A stretch of DNA of 64,000 nt from assembly GCF_019090165.1 (NCBI RefSeq), contig NZ_JAHRIB010000079.1, positions 62,001 to 126,000 on the forward strand, written 5' to 3'. The first letter of the stretch is position 1; each line of letters opens with the position of its first letter. Both the position numbers and the translations under genes were made by a program. This document shows positions 53,144-61,026 of the stretch, in pieces. The notes beneath the pieces were generated by a model. It saw nothing but the letters and a program-made list of their open reading frames with translations. It did not search any database and had not been told where the DNA came from. The DNA is from Streptomyces sp. BV286. GTDB lineage: Bacteria > Actinomycetota > Actinomycetes > Streptomycetales > Streptomycetaceae.

Positions 53144-53338
53144 GGTGCTCTCTTCATTACGACGACGGGCGACGAAGCAGGGTTGCTTCACAGCGATTGC
53201 TTCAGAGCGAATGCCTCAGATTACCGGCGGCCCCGCCCCCCGGATCAAATCGGTTGGGGTCCTGGCCGGACACCGTCCCCCCACCCACCGTCACACCCTT
53301 CTCATACCGGGATGAAGCCCAGATCACAAGACAGCTTA

Positions 53339-53376
53339 TTGACAATCGTTTCCACACCAGCTGAAAATGAGTGTCA
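53339..53376 (+). promoter_or_regulatory. Promoter and two Zur boxes before znuA
   Basis: TGACAATCGTTTCCA (53340-53354) and TGAAAATGAGTGTCA (53362-53376) both resemble the Streptomyces Zur box TGAAAATnnTTTTCA type. TTGACA (53339-53344) and GAAAAT (53363-53368) form a candidate -35/-10 pair with 18-base spacing. Initiation would fall close to the ATG at 53376, implying a leaderless or nearly leaderless mRNA, with both boxes covering the promoter. Confidence 0.72.
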
Positions 53377-54359
53377 TGAACGTACGACGACGCCTCGCCG
53401 CCTCTCGAATAAACACAGCCGGGATCGCGGTCGCGGCGGCCACCGCCCTCACGCTCGGCTCCCTCTCCGCCTGCTCGTCCGACTCCAGCGCGGCCGACGG
53501 CGACAGCAGCGGGAAGCTCGACGTGGTGGCGTCGTTCTACCCGTTGCAGTTCCTCGCCGAGCGGATCGGCGGGAACCACGTCGACGTGAGCACCCTGACC
53601 GAGCCCGGCCAGGAGCCGCACGACCTGGAGATCAGCGCCAAGCAGACGGCGCAGCTCCAGGAGTCGGACGTCGCCCTGTACCTGAAGAACCTCCAGCCCT
53701 CCGTCGACGACGCGGTCGCCCAGTCCGAGATCAAGACCAAGATCGACGCGGCCACCCTCACCAGCCTGGAGAAGCACGGCAACGAGGTCGGCGGCCACGC
53801 GGCCGAGCACGACGACCACGAGGGCGAGGAAGGCTCCGGCGAGGACCCGCACATCTGGCTCGACCCCGTGAAGTACGCCGAGGTCGCCGAGGGCGTGGGC
53901 AAGGCCTTCGAGAAGGCCGACCCGGACCACGCGGCGGACTACAAGAAGAACACCGCGGCCCTGGTGAAGGAACTGGACGGCCTCAACACCCAGTTCGAGG
54001 ACGGCCTGAAGAACACGAAGACGAAGGTCTTCATCACGACGCACGCCGCCTTCGGCTACCTCGCCGAGCGCTACGGCCTCACCGAGGAGGCCATCAACGG
54101 CCTGGACCCGGAGAGCGAGCCCAGTGCCAACCGCGTCAAGGACCTTGAGAAGATGGCCAAGGCCGACGGCGTCTCCACGGTCTTCTACGAGACCCTCGTC
54201 AGCGACAAGACCGCGAAGACCATCGCCGCGGACGCGGACCTCAGGACGGATGTGCTCGACCCGATCGAGGGCATCACGGAGAAGTCCCGGGGTGACGACT
54301 ACTTCCAGGTCATGGAGGCCAACCTCAAGGCGCTGCAGTCGGCACTGGGCGCGAAATGA
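53376..54359 (+). CDS. znuA: Zinc ABC transporter substrate-binding lipoprotein
   Basis: 327 residues from ATG 53376; ATG 53367 is in frame but would lie inside the second Zur box. A basic head and lipobox LSAC (Cys33) are present. The cluster A-I fold has zinc-binding histidine candidates in LAERIGGNHVDVS and EPGQEPHDLEIS, then a His/Asp/Glu-rich loop (AAEHDDHEGEEGSGEDPHIWLDP), and FITTHAAFGYLAERYG. It captures Zn2+ outside the membrane for ZnuBC. Confidence 0.95.
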   Translation: MNVRRRLAASRINTAGIAVAAATALTLGSLSACSSDSSAADGDSSGKLDVVASFYPLQFLAERIGGNHVDVSTLTEPGQEPHDLEISAKQTAQLQESDVALYLKNLQPSVDDAVAQSEIKTKIDAATLTSLEKHGNEVGGHAAEHDDHEGEEGSGEDPHIWLDPVKYAEVAEGVGKAFEKADPDHAADYKKNTAALVKELDGLNTQFEDGLKNTKTKVFITTHAAFGYLAERYGLTEEAINGLDPESEPSANRVKDLEKMAKADGVSTVFYETLVSDKTAKTIAADADLRTDVLDPIEGITEKSRGDDYFQVMEANLKALQSALGAK

Positions 54360-54403
54360 CCGCGAAATGACCGCCACATGATCAGCTTCCGGAGGACGCC
54401 GGC

Positions 54404-55198
54404 ATGACGAACGAGCCCGGCACATCGCCCGACACCCCGCCTGTCATCTCCCTGCGCGGTGTGACGGCCGAACTCGGCTCACGCCCCGTCCTGCGCGGCA
54501 TCGACCTCACCGTGAACCACGGTGAGGTCGTCGCGCTGCTCGGCGCCAACGGCTCCGGCAAGTCGACCGCCATCCGCACGATCATCGGCCAGGTCCCGGT
54601 CACGGGCGGCGAGATCGAGCTGTTCGGCACCGCCCGGCGCCGCTTCCGCGACTGGGCGCGCGTGGGGTACGTGCCGCAGCGCACGACGGCCGCCGGCGGG
54701 GTGCCCGCGACGGTGACCGAGGTGGTGTCCTCCGGGCGGCTGTCCCGCGCCCGCTTCGGCATCCTGCGCAAGGCCGACCGCGAGGCCGTACGACGCTCCC
54801 TGGAGCTCGTCGGTCTGGCGGACCGCGCCAAGGACTCGGTGAACGCGCTGTCCGGCGGCCAGCACCAGCGCGTCCTGATCGCCCGCGCCCTCGCCTCCCA
54901 GCCCGAACTGCTGATCATGGACGAGCCGATGGCCGGCGTGGACCTGGCCAGCCAGGAAGTACTCGCGAGCACCCTGCGGGAGCAGGTCGCGGCGGGCACC
55001 TCCGTCCTCCTCGTCCTGCACGAGCTGGGCCCGCTCGAACCACTGATCGACCGCGCGATCGTCCTGCGTGACGGCTGCGTCCAGCACGACGGCCCGCCCC
55101 CGCGGGCCCTCGGCCAGCACGCCCTGCCGGGCCACGACCACGTACACCCCCACGCGGCTCACGACGCCGAACCGATCCGGACGGGACTGCTGAGCTGA
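54404..55198 (+). CDS. znuC: Zinc ABC transporter ATP-binding protein
   Basis: 264 residues; GGAGG before ATG 54404. Walker A GANGSGKST, signature ALSGGQHQRV and Walker B LLIMDEPMAGVD are intact. The C-terminal tail is His-rich (HDHVHPHAAHD), possibly a metal sensor or buffer. It powers zinc uptake. Confidence 0.95.
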   Translation: MTNEPGTSPDTPPVISLRGVTAELGSRPVLRGIDLTVNHGEVVALLGANGSGKSTAIRTIIGQVPVTGGEIELFGTARRRFRDWARVGYVPQRTTAAGGVPATVTEVVSSGRLSRARFGILRKADREAVRRSLELVGLADRAKDSVNALSGGQHQRVLIARALASQPELLIMDEPMAGVDLASQEVLASTLREQVAAGTSVLLVLHELGPLEPLIDRAIVLRDGCVQHDGPPPRALGQHALPGHDHVHPHAAHDAEPIRTGLLS

Positions 55199-55203
55199 TC
55201 GCC

Positions 55204-56118
55204 ATGAACCTCGAAATCCTCGACTACGCCTTCATGCAGCGGGCCCTGCTCGCCGCCGTCCTCGTCGGCATCACCGCGCCCGCCGTCGGCATCTACCTGG
55301 TGCAGCGCCGCCAGGCCCTGCTGGGCGACGGCATCGGCCATGTCGCGATGACCGGCGTCGGCCTCGGCTTCCTGCTGTCCTGGTCCCCGGTGTGGATGGC
55401 GACCGCCGTCTCCGTACTCGGCGCGGTGCTGATGGAGCTGATCCGCTGGTACGGGAAGACGCGCGGTGACATCGCGCTCGCGATGCTCTTCTACGGAGGC
55501 ATGGCGGGCGGTGTGATGTTCATCAACCTCGCGCCGGGCGGTTCCAACGCCAACCTGACCTCGTACCTCTTCGGCTCGCTCTCCACGGTCTCCGAGGAGG
55601 ACGTGACGGCGATCTGCCTGCTGGCGGCCTTCGTGGTCCTCGTCACGATCGGTCTGCGCCGGCAGCTGTTCGCGGTGAGCCAGGACGAGGAGTTCGCCCG
55701 GGTGACCGGACTGCCGGTGCGCGCCCTCAACCTCCTCACGGCCGTCACCGCGGCGGTCACGGTGACGGTCGCCATGCGCGTCGTCGGCCTGCTGCTGGTC
55801 TCCGCCCTGATGGTGGTCCCGGTGGCCGCCGCGCAGCAGCTCACCCGCAGTTTCGCGGCCACCTTCGCGATCTCGGTGGCCCTCGGCGTCAGCGTGACCA
55901 TCGGCGGCACGGTGACCTCGTACTACCAGGACGTACCGCCCGGCGCGACGATCGTCCTGCTGACCATCGGCGCGTTCGTCCTGCTCACGGTGCTGGCGAC
56001 TCCGCTGGCCCGCCGCAGGGCCCGGGCCGCCGCGCAGGCCGCGGCGCAGGAGGCCACCGACCCGGCGGAATGTGCGATTCCGGCCACCCGGACGCCCCCC
56101 GGGAAGGTCGGCGTCTGA
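55204..56118 (+). CDS. znuB: Zinc ABC transporter permease
   Basis: 304 residues starting 5 bases after znuC. About nine membrane helices of the ABC-3 type (MQRALLAAVLVGITAPAVGIYLVQRRQALLGDGI onward). It forms the channel with ZnuA and ZnuC. The C-terminal Arg/Ala-rich end is cytoplasmic. Confidence 0.95.
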   Translation: MNLEILDYAFMQRALLAAVLVGITAPAVGIYLVQRRQALLGDGIGHVAMTGVGLGFLLSWSPVWMATAVSVLGAVLMELIRWYGKTRGDIALAMLFYGGMAGGVMFINLAPGGSNANLTSYLFGSLSTVSEEDVTAICLLAAFVVLVTIGLRRQLFAVSQDEEFARVTGLPVRALNLLTAVTAAVTVTVAMRVVGLLLVSALMVVPVAAAQQLTRSFAATFAISVALGVSVTIGGTVTSYYQDVPPGATIVLLTIGAFVLLTVLATPLARRRARAAAQAAAQEATDPAECAIPATRTPPGKVGV

Positions 56119-56186
56119 CGGAAACTCGTCGGCCTTGCCCGAGCTGGCACAATGGCCCGGCAAGCCGCAGACGTTTGGAGGCAACG

Positions 56187-56606
56187 GTGACGACCGCTGG
56201 ACCGCCCGTTCGGGGCCGTTCCACCCGGCAGCGTGCCGCCGTGGCGGCGGCGCTCGACGAGGTCGACGAGTTCCGCAGCGCGCAGGACCTGCACGACATG
56301 CTCAAGCACAAGGGCGACTCCGTCGGACTCACCACGGTGTACCGCACGCTGCAGTCCCTCGCGGACGCCGGTGAGGTCGACGTCCTGCGTACGTCGGACG
56401 GCGAGTCCGTGTACCGCCGCTGCGCAAGCGGTGATCACCATCACCACCTGGTGTGCCGGGTGTGCGGCAAGGCCGTCGAGGTGGAGGGGCCCGCGGTGGA
56501 GAAGTGGGCCGAGGCCATCGCGGCGGAGCACGGTTATGTGAGCGTCGCCCACACCGTGGAGATCTTCGGCACCTGCGCGGAGTGCGCTGCGCGCGGCCAG
56601 GCGTAG
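56187..56606 (+). CDS. zur: Zinc uptake regulator Zur
   Basis: 139 residues from GTG 56187 (GGAGG upstream). Fur-family winged helix (20-80, LTTVYRTLQSLADAGEV), then metal sites: HHHHLVCRVCGKAVEV and the closing CAECAARG, giving two CxxC pairs of the structural zinc. Sensor ligands lie in the His cluster. It represses znuACB when zinc is plentiful; the operators upstream of znuA are the expected target. It lies 68 bases after znuB, so it may also have its own promoter. Confidence 0.95.
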   Translation: MTTAGPPVRGRSTRQRAAVAAALDEVDEFRSAQDLHDMLKHKGDSVGLTTVYRTLQSLADAGEVDVLRTSDGESVYRRCASGDHHHHLVCRVCGKAVEVEGPAVEKWAEAIAAEHGYVSVAHTVEIFGTCAECAARGQA

Positions 56607-56658
56607 AGAAGCAGGCGGTCGGCGGGTCGTTCTCGGGTGCGGCCCGGTGGGGGTTGTT

Positions 56659-56707
56659 CGCGCAGTTCCCCGCGCCCCTGCTCGCTAGGGGCGCGGGGAA
56701 CTGCGCG
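56659..56707. repeat. Dispersed palindromic repeat, copy 5 (perfect hairpin)
   Basis: Arms 56659-56679 and 56687-56707 are perfect complements over 21 bases around a 7-base loop (core CGCGCAGTTCCCCGCGCCCC). This is the most complete copy. It lies between the convergent zur and uppS genes and surely can act as a terminator in both directions. Confidence 0.88.
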
Positions 56708-56745
56708 ACCAGCCAGGAACCGGCCGGCACCCGGGATCGAACCGC

Positions 56746-57597
56746 TCAGGCCCCTTCGGGGCGCCCCCGCATGCCCTCCTCCATCGCGAGGAGGTCCTCG
56801 TTCGGGACGGCGCCACCGAAGCGGCGGTCCCGCGAGGCGTACTCCACGCACGCACGCCACAGATCGCGGCGGTCGAAGTCCGGCCACAGGACGTCCTGGA
56901 ACACCATCTCGGCGTAACTCGACTGCCAGATCAGGTAGTTGGAGGTCCGCTGCTCACCGCTCGGGCGCAGGAACAGGTCCACGTCCGGCATGTCCGGGTA
57001 GTACAGGTACTTCTGGATGGTCTTCTCGGTGACCTTGTCCGGGTCGAGCTTCCCGGCGGCGACATCGGCGGCCAGCGCCTTCGCGGCGTCGGCGAGCTCG
57101 GCACGGCCGCCGTAGTTGACGCAGAAGTACAGGGTCATCGCGTCGTTCTTCTGCGTCTGCTCCTGGGCGATCTGGAGCTCGTGGACGACCGACTTCCACA
57201 GCTTGGGCATCCGGCCGACCCAGCGGATCCGGATGCCGAGCTCGTCCATCTCGTCGCGGCGGCGCCGGATGACGTCCTTGTTGAAGTTCATCAGGAAGCG
57301 GACCTCCTCGGGCGACCGCTTCCAGTTCTCCGTCGAGAAGGCGTACAGGGACAGGTTCTTGACGCCCAGCTCCAGACAGCCCTTGAGGACGTCCATGACG
57401 ACGCCCTCGCCGACCCGGTGCCCCTCGGTGCGCGGCAGACCGCGCTCCTTGGCCCAGCGGCCGTTCCCGTCCATCACGCACGCCACATGGCCCGGGACCA
57501 GCTCGCCGGGGAGCTTGGGCACGAGGGCGCCGGACGGGTGCGGCTCCGGCGTCTTGTACTCGCGGCGCTGGCGCCCCAGGATCCCGCGTACCACCAT
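56746..57597 (-). CDS. uppS: Undecaprenyl diphosphate synthase (cis-prenyltransferase)
   Basis: 283 residues from ATG 57597 with GGGAG upstream. HVACVMDGNGRWAKERG is the family's catalytic signature (Asp of DGNGRW), and LYAFSTENWKRSPEEV and DLFLRPSGEQRTSNYL are the other conserved regions. It makes long-chain cis-isoprenyl diphosphate for cell-wall carriers. It is 131 bases downstream of recO, the usual Streptomyces order. Confidence 0.96.
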   Translation of the reverse strand: MVVRGILGRQRREYKTPEPHPSGALVPKLPGELVPGHVACVMDGNGRWAKERGLPRTEGHRVGEGVVMDVLKGCLELGVKNLSLYAFSTENWKRSPEEVRFLMNFNKDVIRRRRDEMDELGIRIRWVGRMPKLWKSVVHELQIAQEQTQKNDAMTLYFCVNYGGRAELADAAKALAADVAAGKLDPDKVTEKTIQKYLYYPDMPDVDLFLRPSGEQRTSNYLIWQSSYAEMVFQDVLWPDFDRRDLWRACVEYASRDRRFGGAVPNEDLLAMEEGMRGRPEGA

Positions 57598-57728
57598 GTG
57601 CTTCTCGTCTCCCTCAGGCTCGTACGACTGTCAGTCGTCCTGCTACTGCTGCTGCTGTGGTGCCGTGCCGCTGGTGTGCGGCTTGTGCGTGGCTCGTCGC
57701 CGCGCGCCTCCTCGCCGGGTGCTCCTCG

Positions 57729-58481
57729 CTAGCTGCTCTTCTCCACGTACCGCAGGGAGCGCAGCCCACGCTCCAGGTGCCAGTGCAGGTAGGCCGACAC
57801 CAGGCCGCTGCCCTCCCTGACGTACCGCGGCTCGCACGCGTCCGCGGTCGCCCAGTCCCCCGTCAGCAGCGCGCTGAGCAGTTCGAGGGCCCCCGCCGAG
57901 GGTACGACGCTGCCCGGCACCCGGCAGTCCACGCAGACGGAACCTCCCGCGGCGACGGAGAAGAACCGGTTCGGGCCGGGCATTCCGCATTTCACGCAGT
58001 CGCTGAAGCTCGGCGCGTAGCCGTTCACGGCGAGCGAGCGCAGGAGGAAGGCGTCGAGGATGAGGTGCGGTTCGTGCTCGCCCTGGGCGAGCGTGCGCAG
58101 TCCGCCCACGAGCAGCAGGTACTGCTGGACGGCGGGCTCGCCCTCGTGGTCCGTGAACCGCTCGGCCGTCTCCAGCATGGCCGTCCCGGCGGTGTAGCGG
58201 GCGTAGTCGGTCACGATCCCGCCACCGTAGGGAGAGATCGTCTCGCTCTGCGTGCACAGCGGCAGGCCGCGTCCGATCAGCTCGCTCCCGCGCGCGAAGA
58301 ACTGCACGTCCACGTGCGAGAACGGTTCGAGACGGGCCCCGAACTTCGACTTGGTCCGGCGCACTCCCCGTGCGACGGCCCGCACCCGTCCGTGACCGCG
58401 GGTGAGCAACGTGATGATGCGGTCCGCCTCACCCAGTTTCTGGGTGCGCAGCACGATGCCGTCGTCGCGGAACAGACTCAT
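57729..58481 (-). CDS. recO: DNA repair protein RecO
   Basis: 250 residues. An N-terminal OB-fold (MSLFRDDGIVLRTQKLGEADRIITLLTRGHG) is followed by a helical domain and a zinc finger with CVKCGMPG...CVDCR. It anneals strands and helps RecR load RecA onto SSB-coated DNA in the RecFOR path. A Cys-rich zinc site is kept, unlike E. coli RecO. Confidence 0.95.
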   Translation of the reverse strand: MSLFRDDGIVLRTQKLGEADRIITLLTRGHGRVRAVARGVRRTKSKFGARLEPFSHVDVQFFARGSELIGRGLPLCTQSETISPYGGGIVTDYARYTAGTAMLETAERFTDHEGEPAVQQYLLLVGGLRTLAQGEHEPHLILDAFLLRSLAVNGYAPSFSDCVKCGMPGPNRFFSVAAGGSVCVDCRVPGSVVPSAGALELLSALLTGDWATADACEPRYVREGSGLVSAYLHWHLERGLRSLRYVEKSS

Positions 58482-58503
58482 GGGGCCATTCTCGCGTACG
58501 GAG

Positions 58504-59118
58504 TCAGCGGGCGTGGTCGGGGTGGCTGATCGCCTCCCACGGCGCCATGATCCAGGGGCTGGACCTGTTCGCCGGGTCCAGGAGTGACTTCAGGTGGGCG
58601 TCGGACACGGCGTGCGGGGCGGGGAGGTCCGCGTCCCGTGCGGTGCGGAGATTGTCCCGCCAGACCATCCGTCCCAGCAGATAGTGCTCGCCGTACTCCT
58701 TCCAGGAGCCGTACGACCTCACCACCGCCGGCACGATGTTCTTGAGCGCGGTCCAGGTGTCGGCCTCGCTGAGCATCCCGCTCGCGAAACCCCTCCGGGA
58801 GATGTCCACGTACAGTCCGGCGTCCCACGCGAGCGGTTCGACCCCGAGCCGCAGCCGGGCGCGGGCCCGGTATCCGCTCCGTGCGAGGCCGTCGAGCCGG
58901 CCGACCAGCTCGTCACGGGAGGTGATCTCCCACTGGTCGGCCAGCCACTGCCGGGCCTTGTCGTCGTCGATGCGGGTGAACGGGTACAGGGTCGTCCGCG
59001 AGGCGTCCTTGTCCCGGCTCACCGGCGCGCTGAGCGACACCATCCACAGCTGGTGCATGGTGAGCGGAACGGGGTACTTGCGCGCGGCCTTCTGCCTGCG
59101 ACGTCTCCATATCGCCAT
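58504..59118 (-). CDS. DUF1266 protein
   Basis: 204 residues, cytoplasmic, no signal. The DUF1266 pattern of tryptophans is seen: WLADQWEITSRDELVGRLDGL, LAWDAGLYVDISRRGFASG, SWKEYGEHYLLGRMVWR and WIMAPW. The N-terminus is basic (WRRRRQKAARK). Function unknown. It is oriented with recO and ends 22 bases before that gene's start, so the two may be co-transcribed. Confidence 0.85.
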   Translation of the reverse strand: MAIWRRRRQKAARKYPVPLTMHQLWMVSLSAPVSRDKDASRTTLYPFTRIDDDKARQWLADQWEITSRDELVGRLDGLARSGYRARARLRLGVEPLAWDAGLYVDISRRGFASGMLSEADTWTALKNIVPAVVRSYGSWKEYGEHYLLGRMVWRDNLRTARDADLPAPHAVSDAHLKSLLDPANRSSPWIMAPWEAISHPDHAR

Positions 59119-59211
59119 GGCGCCGCACCCTATGCCAGAGCGTTCCCCGGCGATCCGGGGTGCCCCTCCCCTTCACAAAGCCCCTTCAAAAGGGCCTGAA
59201 CGGGGGCTCCT

Positions 59212-59427
59212 TCAAGGGACCTCTCCACGGCTGCGTGCGTTGGTGTAGGCGGTCGCCGCGCTGAGCCGTTCCGCCGCGGTGGCGCCCCGGACGGCGTCCG
59301 GGGCGCAGTCCCACTCCCTGCCGCCGCCGTACGGCCTCAGTTGTACGTACGGACCCTCGTGCCCCATCACCACGCCCACCCGCCCGGTCCGCGTGTCGAC
59401 GACGTACGTCCCGACCTTCGGCTTCAT
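59212..59427 (-). CDS. Small conserved hypothetical protein
   Basis: 71 residues from ATG 59427. The head GTYVVDTRTGRVGVVMGHEGPYVQLRPYGGGREWDC is a compact, SH3-like beta pattern common in small Streptomyces proteins I have seen. Function unknown. The start overlaps the stop of the preceding small gene by ATGA, implying coupling. Confidence 0.72.
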   Translation of the reverse strand: MKPKVGTYVVDTRTGRVGVVMGHEGPYVQLRPYGGGREWDCAPDAVRGATAAERLSAATAYTNARSRGEVP

Positions 59428-59738
59428 CCGAGCACCGCCGCGGGCCGGGACGCCGCCTCGACGGAACGCCGACCCCGTGCCCCGAACGGACCGAGGACGC
59501 GTACCGGACGCAGTGGACGCAGTGGACGCAGTGCGGGACTTTCGAAGCGGCTTCCACAGCGGCTTCCACAGCACCCTCTGAGCGCCTGCCGCGCCAAAGT
59601 TGCCGGGCCGAACCCGAGTGTCGGCAGTGTAATTCCTGCCGTCGCGAGTGCTTCGCGCAATTCCTTCACCGTTTCCTCCGCTTGTTCGACGCACGCCGTC
59701 GTGTGCCGTGCGTCGTGTCCCTGGCGGGCAGACTTCAC
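59424..59738 (-). CDS. Small protein with a repeat-altered C-terminus
   Basis: 104 residues from GTG 59738, with AAGGGGGAA as ribosome site. The first half (VEQAEETVKELREALATAGITLPTLGFGPATLARQ) looks like a real amphipathic helix and strand. The second half becomes low complexity (CCGSRCGSRFESPALRPLRPLRPVR), exactly where short tandem DNA repeats begin. The tail is therefore probably the result of repeat insertion or a frameshift and may not be ancestral. Confidence 0.6.
   Translation of the reverse strand: MKSARQGHDARHTTACVEQAEETVKELREALATAGITLPTLGFGPATLARQALRGCCGSRCGSRFESPALRPLRPLRPVRVLGPFGARGRRSVEAASRPAAVLG
59506..59572. repeat. Short tandem repeats in small gene
   Basis: Three exact copies of GGACGCAGT (59506-59532, 9-base period) and 2.3 copies of AGCGGCTTCCAC (59546-59572, 12-base period). 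Both periods keep the reading frame of the 59424-59738 gene. Confidence 0.85.
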
Positions 59739-60043
59739 GGTGTTCCCCCTTCTTTTTGGGTTTCACTCTTTTCGTCTCCACGAGGGCGCTCGCCGCTTAG
59801 ACTTTGGAAGACCTCTACGCTCATCAACATCGGTGCGGCGCAGGGGGTGTTCGGCCACGCGGCGGACGGTTCACGCCGGACGACCTGGGGGTTCTCCGGA
59901 ACGGAGTCGCGGGGGCACCGAGAGGAAGTCGGTTCGGCCCGGACCGAGTCGGGTTATCGCGCTTTTGTGTCGGGCGACTTAATCAGGCAATGCGAACGGG
60001 TCATTCGGTGGCCGCAGTTGAAAGCGCCGCAAAGAATCGAAAA

Positions 60044-60062
60044 GCCTCCGCGAACCGGAGGC
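60044..60062 (-). terminator. Terminator after the DUF3592 gene
   Basis: GCCTCCG and CGGAGGC form a perfect 7-bp stem, loop 5. On the minus strand it is followed by TTTTCGATTC, an intrinsic-terminator pattern, 56 bases past the stop at 60118. Confidence 0.72.
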
Positions 60063-60084
60063 CCATTCGAGAGGACATGGCGAA

Positions 60085-60105
60085 ATGCCGGTCAAGGACC
60101 GGCAT
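60085..60105. terminator. Second hairpin beside it
   Basis: ATGCCGGTC-AAG-GACCGGCAT is a perfect 9-bp stem, 13 bases from the DUF3592 stop. Confidence 0.65.
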
Positions 60106-60117
60106 CGGGCGCCGACT

Positions 60118-60990
60118 TCAACCGGCGAGGGCGTAGAGAAGCACTCCCGCCCACACCAGCAGGACGACCAGGCCCGTCAGGACCAGGAACAGCGTCACCG
60201 CCACATGGTGGAAGCTGAGCGGGCCGGTCGCGGTGCGCGGGTCGAGCGGGTCGTAGGTGACGTCGACCGGTCCCACCCCGAGCGTCCCCACTCCGACGGA
60301 GCCGCGTGACTCGACCCGGGTGAACTCCTCGCCGTCGACCGTCCGGTAGCCGAGCCGCCGGAAGTAGAAGACGTTGCCGCCGAAACCCCGTACCGTCCCC
60401 TCGCCGCGGCCGGAGACCGTGATACCCCGGCGGCGCAGGGCGACGAGGTCCCGTATCAGCCGGACCCAGCAGAAAAAGAGCAGGCCCGCACCCGCGGGCC
60501 CCATCCAGCCGGTGACCGCGAGTGCGATGCCCGCGCCCTCGGGGCCCCGCCATCCCACGGCCCCGAGCACGGCGGCGTACGCGAGGACGGCCACGCCGAT
60601 CGCGGCCAGTCGGCGCACTCGCGGGCTCGGGACCCGCTGCCGGGTGTGGACGAGGACCAGAGCGTGGCCGTCGGCCGCGGTCGCCGTGGTGCTCAGAGCC
60701 CGCTGGAGCTGCTCGGTGAAGGCCCGGGCCGCATGGGCGTTGCGGCTCGGGATCGACACCCCCGCGCCGAGCCCGTGCCGGGCCGCCCGGCCGTCTCCCG
60801 GATCACCGCTCAATTCGATGCGGACGCCCCCGCCCGGCGTCGACTCGGCTGCCCGCACGGCCCGTACGGGCATCGTCCAGGTGGTGGTCCCCCGGACGAT
60901 CCTCAGCCGCTGCCCGTCGAACCGGGCGGTCGTTCCCCCGCCGGCGAGCACCACTTCGGGCGCACCGGTTCTCGCTCGTCCGTCTGACAT
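60118..60990 (-). CDS. DUF3592 membrane protein
   Basis: 290 residues. A beta-rich N-terminal domain (residues 1-120, PH-like character, with RIELSGDPGD) leads to helices at about 128-148 and 150-172. A DUF3592 unit follows (YRTVDGEEFTRVESRGSVGVG ... DVTYDPLDPRTATGPLSF), then a last helix at 266-288. Function unknown. An intrinsic terminator follows it. Confidence 0.83.
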   Translation of the reverse strand: MSDGRARTGAPEVVLAGGGTTARFDGQRLRIVRGTTTWTMPVRAVRAAESTPGGGVRIELSGDPGDGRAARHGLGAGVSIPSRNAHAARAFTEQLQRALSTTATAADGHALVLVHTRQRVPSPRVRRLAAIGVAVLAYAAVLGAVGWRGPEGAGIALAVTGWMGPAGAGLLFFCWVRLIRDLVALRRRGITVSGRGEGTVRGFGGNVFYFRRLGYRTVDGEEFTRVESRGSVGVGTLGVGPVDVTYDPLDPRTATGPLSFHHVAVTLFLVLTGLVVLLVWAGVLLYALAG

Positions 60991-61026
60991 GACCGGATCA
61001 TAGTGGTACGTACGGCTCGCGCCGCC

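Larger units (their letters stand above)
59739..60117. other. Spacer between small-gene pair and DUF3592 gene (379 bp)
   Basis: No convincing gene is seen. It holds two terminator-like hairpins on its right (60044-60062 and 60085-60105); the left end supplies the ribosome site of the 59738 gene. The middle (59760-60040) shows nothing I can identify; a plus-strand frame there lacks a start context and has shadow-like composition. Confidence 0.5.

Noticed and set aside
56725..56750. Second tRNA-like string (cccgggatcgaacc)
   Set aside because: No cloverleaf can be built; it is part of the zur-uppS spacer.
59804..60136. Plus-strand 110-codon frame in the 379-bp spacer
   Set aside because: It runs over the two terminator hairpins, lacks a ribosome site and has no protein-like pattern.
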